NCBI GenBank assembly: GCA_902772715.1
Contig: CACYBT010000234.1
Location: forward strand, 1 to 6,494
Source: an uncultured Succinivibrio sp.
GTDB taxonomy: Bacteria; Pseudomonadota; Gammaproteobacteria; Enterobacterales; Succinivibrionaceae
Direction of reading: 5' to 3'
DNA length: 6,494 nt
In this document: positions 5,876 to 6,494 of the stretch, piece by piece
Layout of the letters: every line of letters begins with the position of its first letter
Position numbering within the stretch: position 1 is the first letter of the stretch
The notes under the pieces: model-generated
The model's database searches: none
What the model saw: only the letters and a program-made list of their open reading frames with translations
What the model was told of the DNA's origin: nothing
Made by a program: the position numbers and the translations under genes

Positions 5876-6494
5876 TTACTTGGCCTCACCAAACCATTTC
5901 TTGTAAATTTTATCGTAGGTGCCGTCTTCTCTAATCTTTTTAAGTCCTTCGGCTATCATGGTAGTGATTTCCTGACGGTCTTTTGCAGAAACAATGCCGT
6001 ACTGCTCTACAGTTAGCTGTTCTTTAAGCATCTTAAGATTAGTTTTGCCCGAAGTGTTGACATAGTATTCAATAACCGGTTTATCGCTTATCACAACTTC
6101 ACAGGATCCTTTTTCTAACTCTAAGAAGGCATCGGCTGAAGTATTAAACTGTTTGACATCGGCTCCACTGAGTTTCTGTGCAAACATGGCACCGGAAGTT
6201 CCTATTTGTGCACAGACAGTAATGTCGTGGAGATCATCCTTGCTTTTGATTTTATCAACGTGCTTAGGTGAGATAAGAGCCCCAAGACCGGCATCATAGT
6301 ATGGCTCAGAGAAGGCTACCATTTTTGCTCGTTCCTTGGTGATGGTAAATCCTGAGATCGCAATATCCGTCTGGTGAGTGAGGATTGCTGGTATCTGTGC
6401 ATCAAATCCCATGCTGCTGACCTGAGCCTTGTAGCCCTGAGTCTCACAGATGGCATTGATAATGTCTATATCAAAGCCGATAAGTTTGGTGGTA
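5876..6494 (-). CDS. Polar amino-acid ABC transporter substrate-binding protein, 5' end cut off by the window
   Basis: A periplasmic binding protein of SBP family 3 (GlnH/HisJ/ArtJ-like), which delivers an amino acid to an ABC importer. The visible 205 residues are open to the right edge with no stop. The first seen are TTKLIGFDIDIINAICETQG, the usual lobe-1 stretch. Then come FDAQIPAILTHQTDIAISG, FTITKERAKMVAFSEPYYDAG (the Arg of TITKER normally binds the ligand carboxylate), IGTSGAMFA at the second lobe, VISDKPVIEYY (the Asp normally binds the alpha-amino group), and the terminal GTYDKIYKKWFG typical of the family. About 40-50 residues, including the signal peptide, lie beyond the window, so the ATG at 6412 is an internal Met and not the start. 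Which amino acid is bound cannot be told. It converges on the ycdX-type gene with a 78-nt gap holding its terminator. Confidence 0.95.
   Translation of the reverse strand, partial: TTKLIGFDIDIINAICETQGYKAQVSSMGFDAQIPAILTHQTDIAISGFTITKERAKMVAFSEPYYDAGLGALISPKHVDKIKSKDDLHDITVCAQIGTSGAMFAQKLSGADVKQFNTSADAFLELEKGSCEVVISDKPVIEYYVNTSGKTNLKMLKEQLTVEQYGIVSAKDRQEITTMIAEGLKKIREDGTYDKIYKKWFGEAK

Noticed and set aside
1..6494. CRISPR array, prophage, toxin-antitoxin or defence system
   Set aside because: No direct-repeat array, phage gene or recognisable defence or toxin domain was found in either strand.

Overview
The window looks like a piece of a gammaproteobacterial chromosome of fairly low GC. The glutamyl-tRNA synthetase follows the E. 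coli protein almost residue for residue through the catalytic core, and an rcsF-trmO gene pair in the E. coli order lies next to it. The AT-rich composition, the gammaproteobacterial protein types and an IS1634-like transposase remnant would suit a gut or rumen member of the Succinivibrionaceae (Aeromonadales). That placement is inference, not something the sequence proves.

Layout. Positions 1-799 (minus strand) hold the 5' half of a decayed IS1634/IS4-type transposase gene. It is broken by three one-base length changes, all in A runs, and runs off the left edge. Positions 800-1227 carry no gene; the right part holds a plausible promoter and a perfect 8-bp palindrome in front of gltX. Positions 1228-5797 (plus strand) are five tightly packed genes: gltX, an rcsF-like outer-membrane lipoprotein gene (8 nt after gltX), trmO (overlapping rcsF by 38 nt), a two-domain HAD phosphatase-Nudix hydrolase fusion (27 nt gap), and a ycdX-type PHP phosphatase (25 nt gap). 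From 5876 to the right edge a polar amino-acid ABC transporter binding protein is encoded on the minus strand; its rho-independent terminator lies between the two convergent units.

How they fit together. gltX charges tRNA-Glu and TrmO methylates t6A37 in certain tRNAs, so two translation genes flank an envelope-stress lipoprotein. The last two genes of the run encode three phosphohydrolase activities: a HAD phosphatase, a Nudix diphosphatase and a trinuclear-metal PHP phosphatase. They could act one after another on a nucleoside diphosphate-linked substrate. The least ordinary items are the HAD-Nudix fusion with its PHP neighbour, and an RcsF homologue with exact cysteine spacing but a shortened linker, encoded directly behind gltX.
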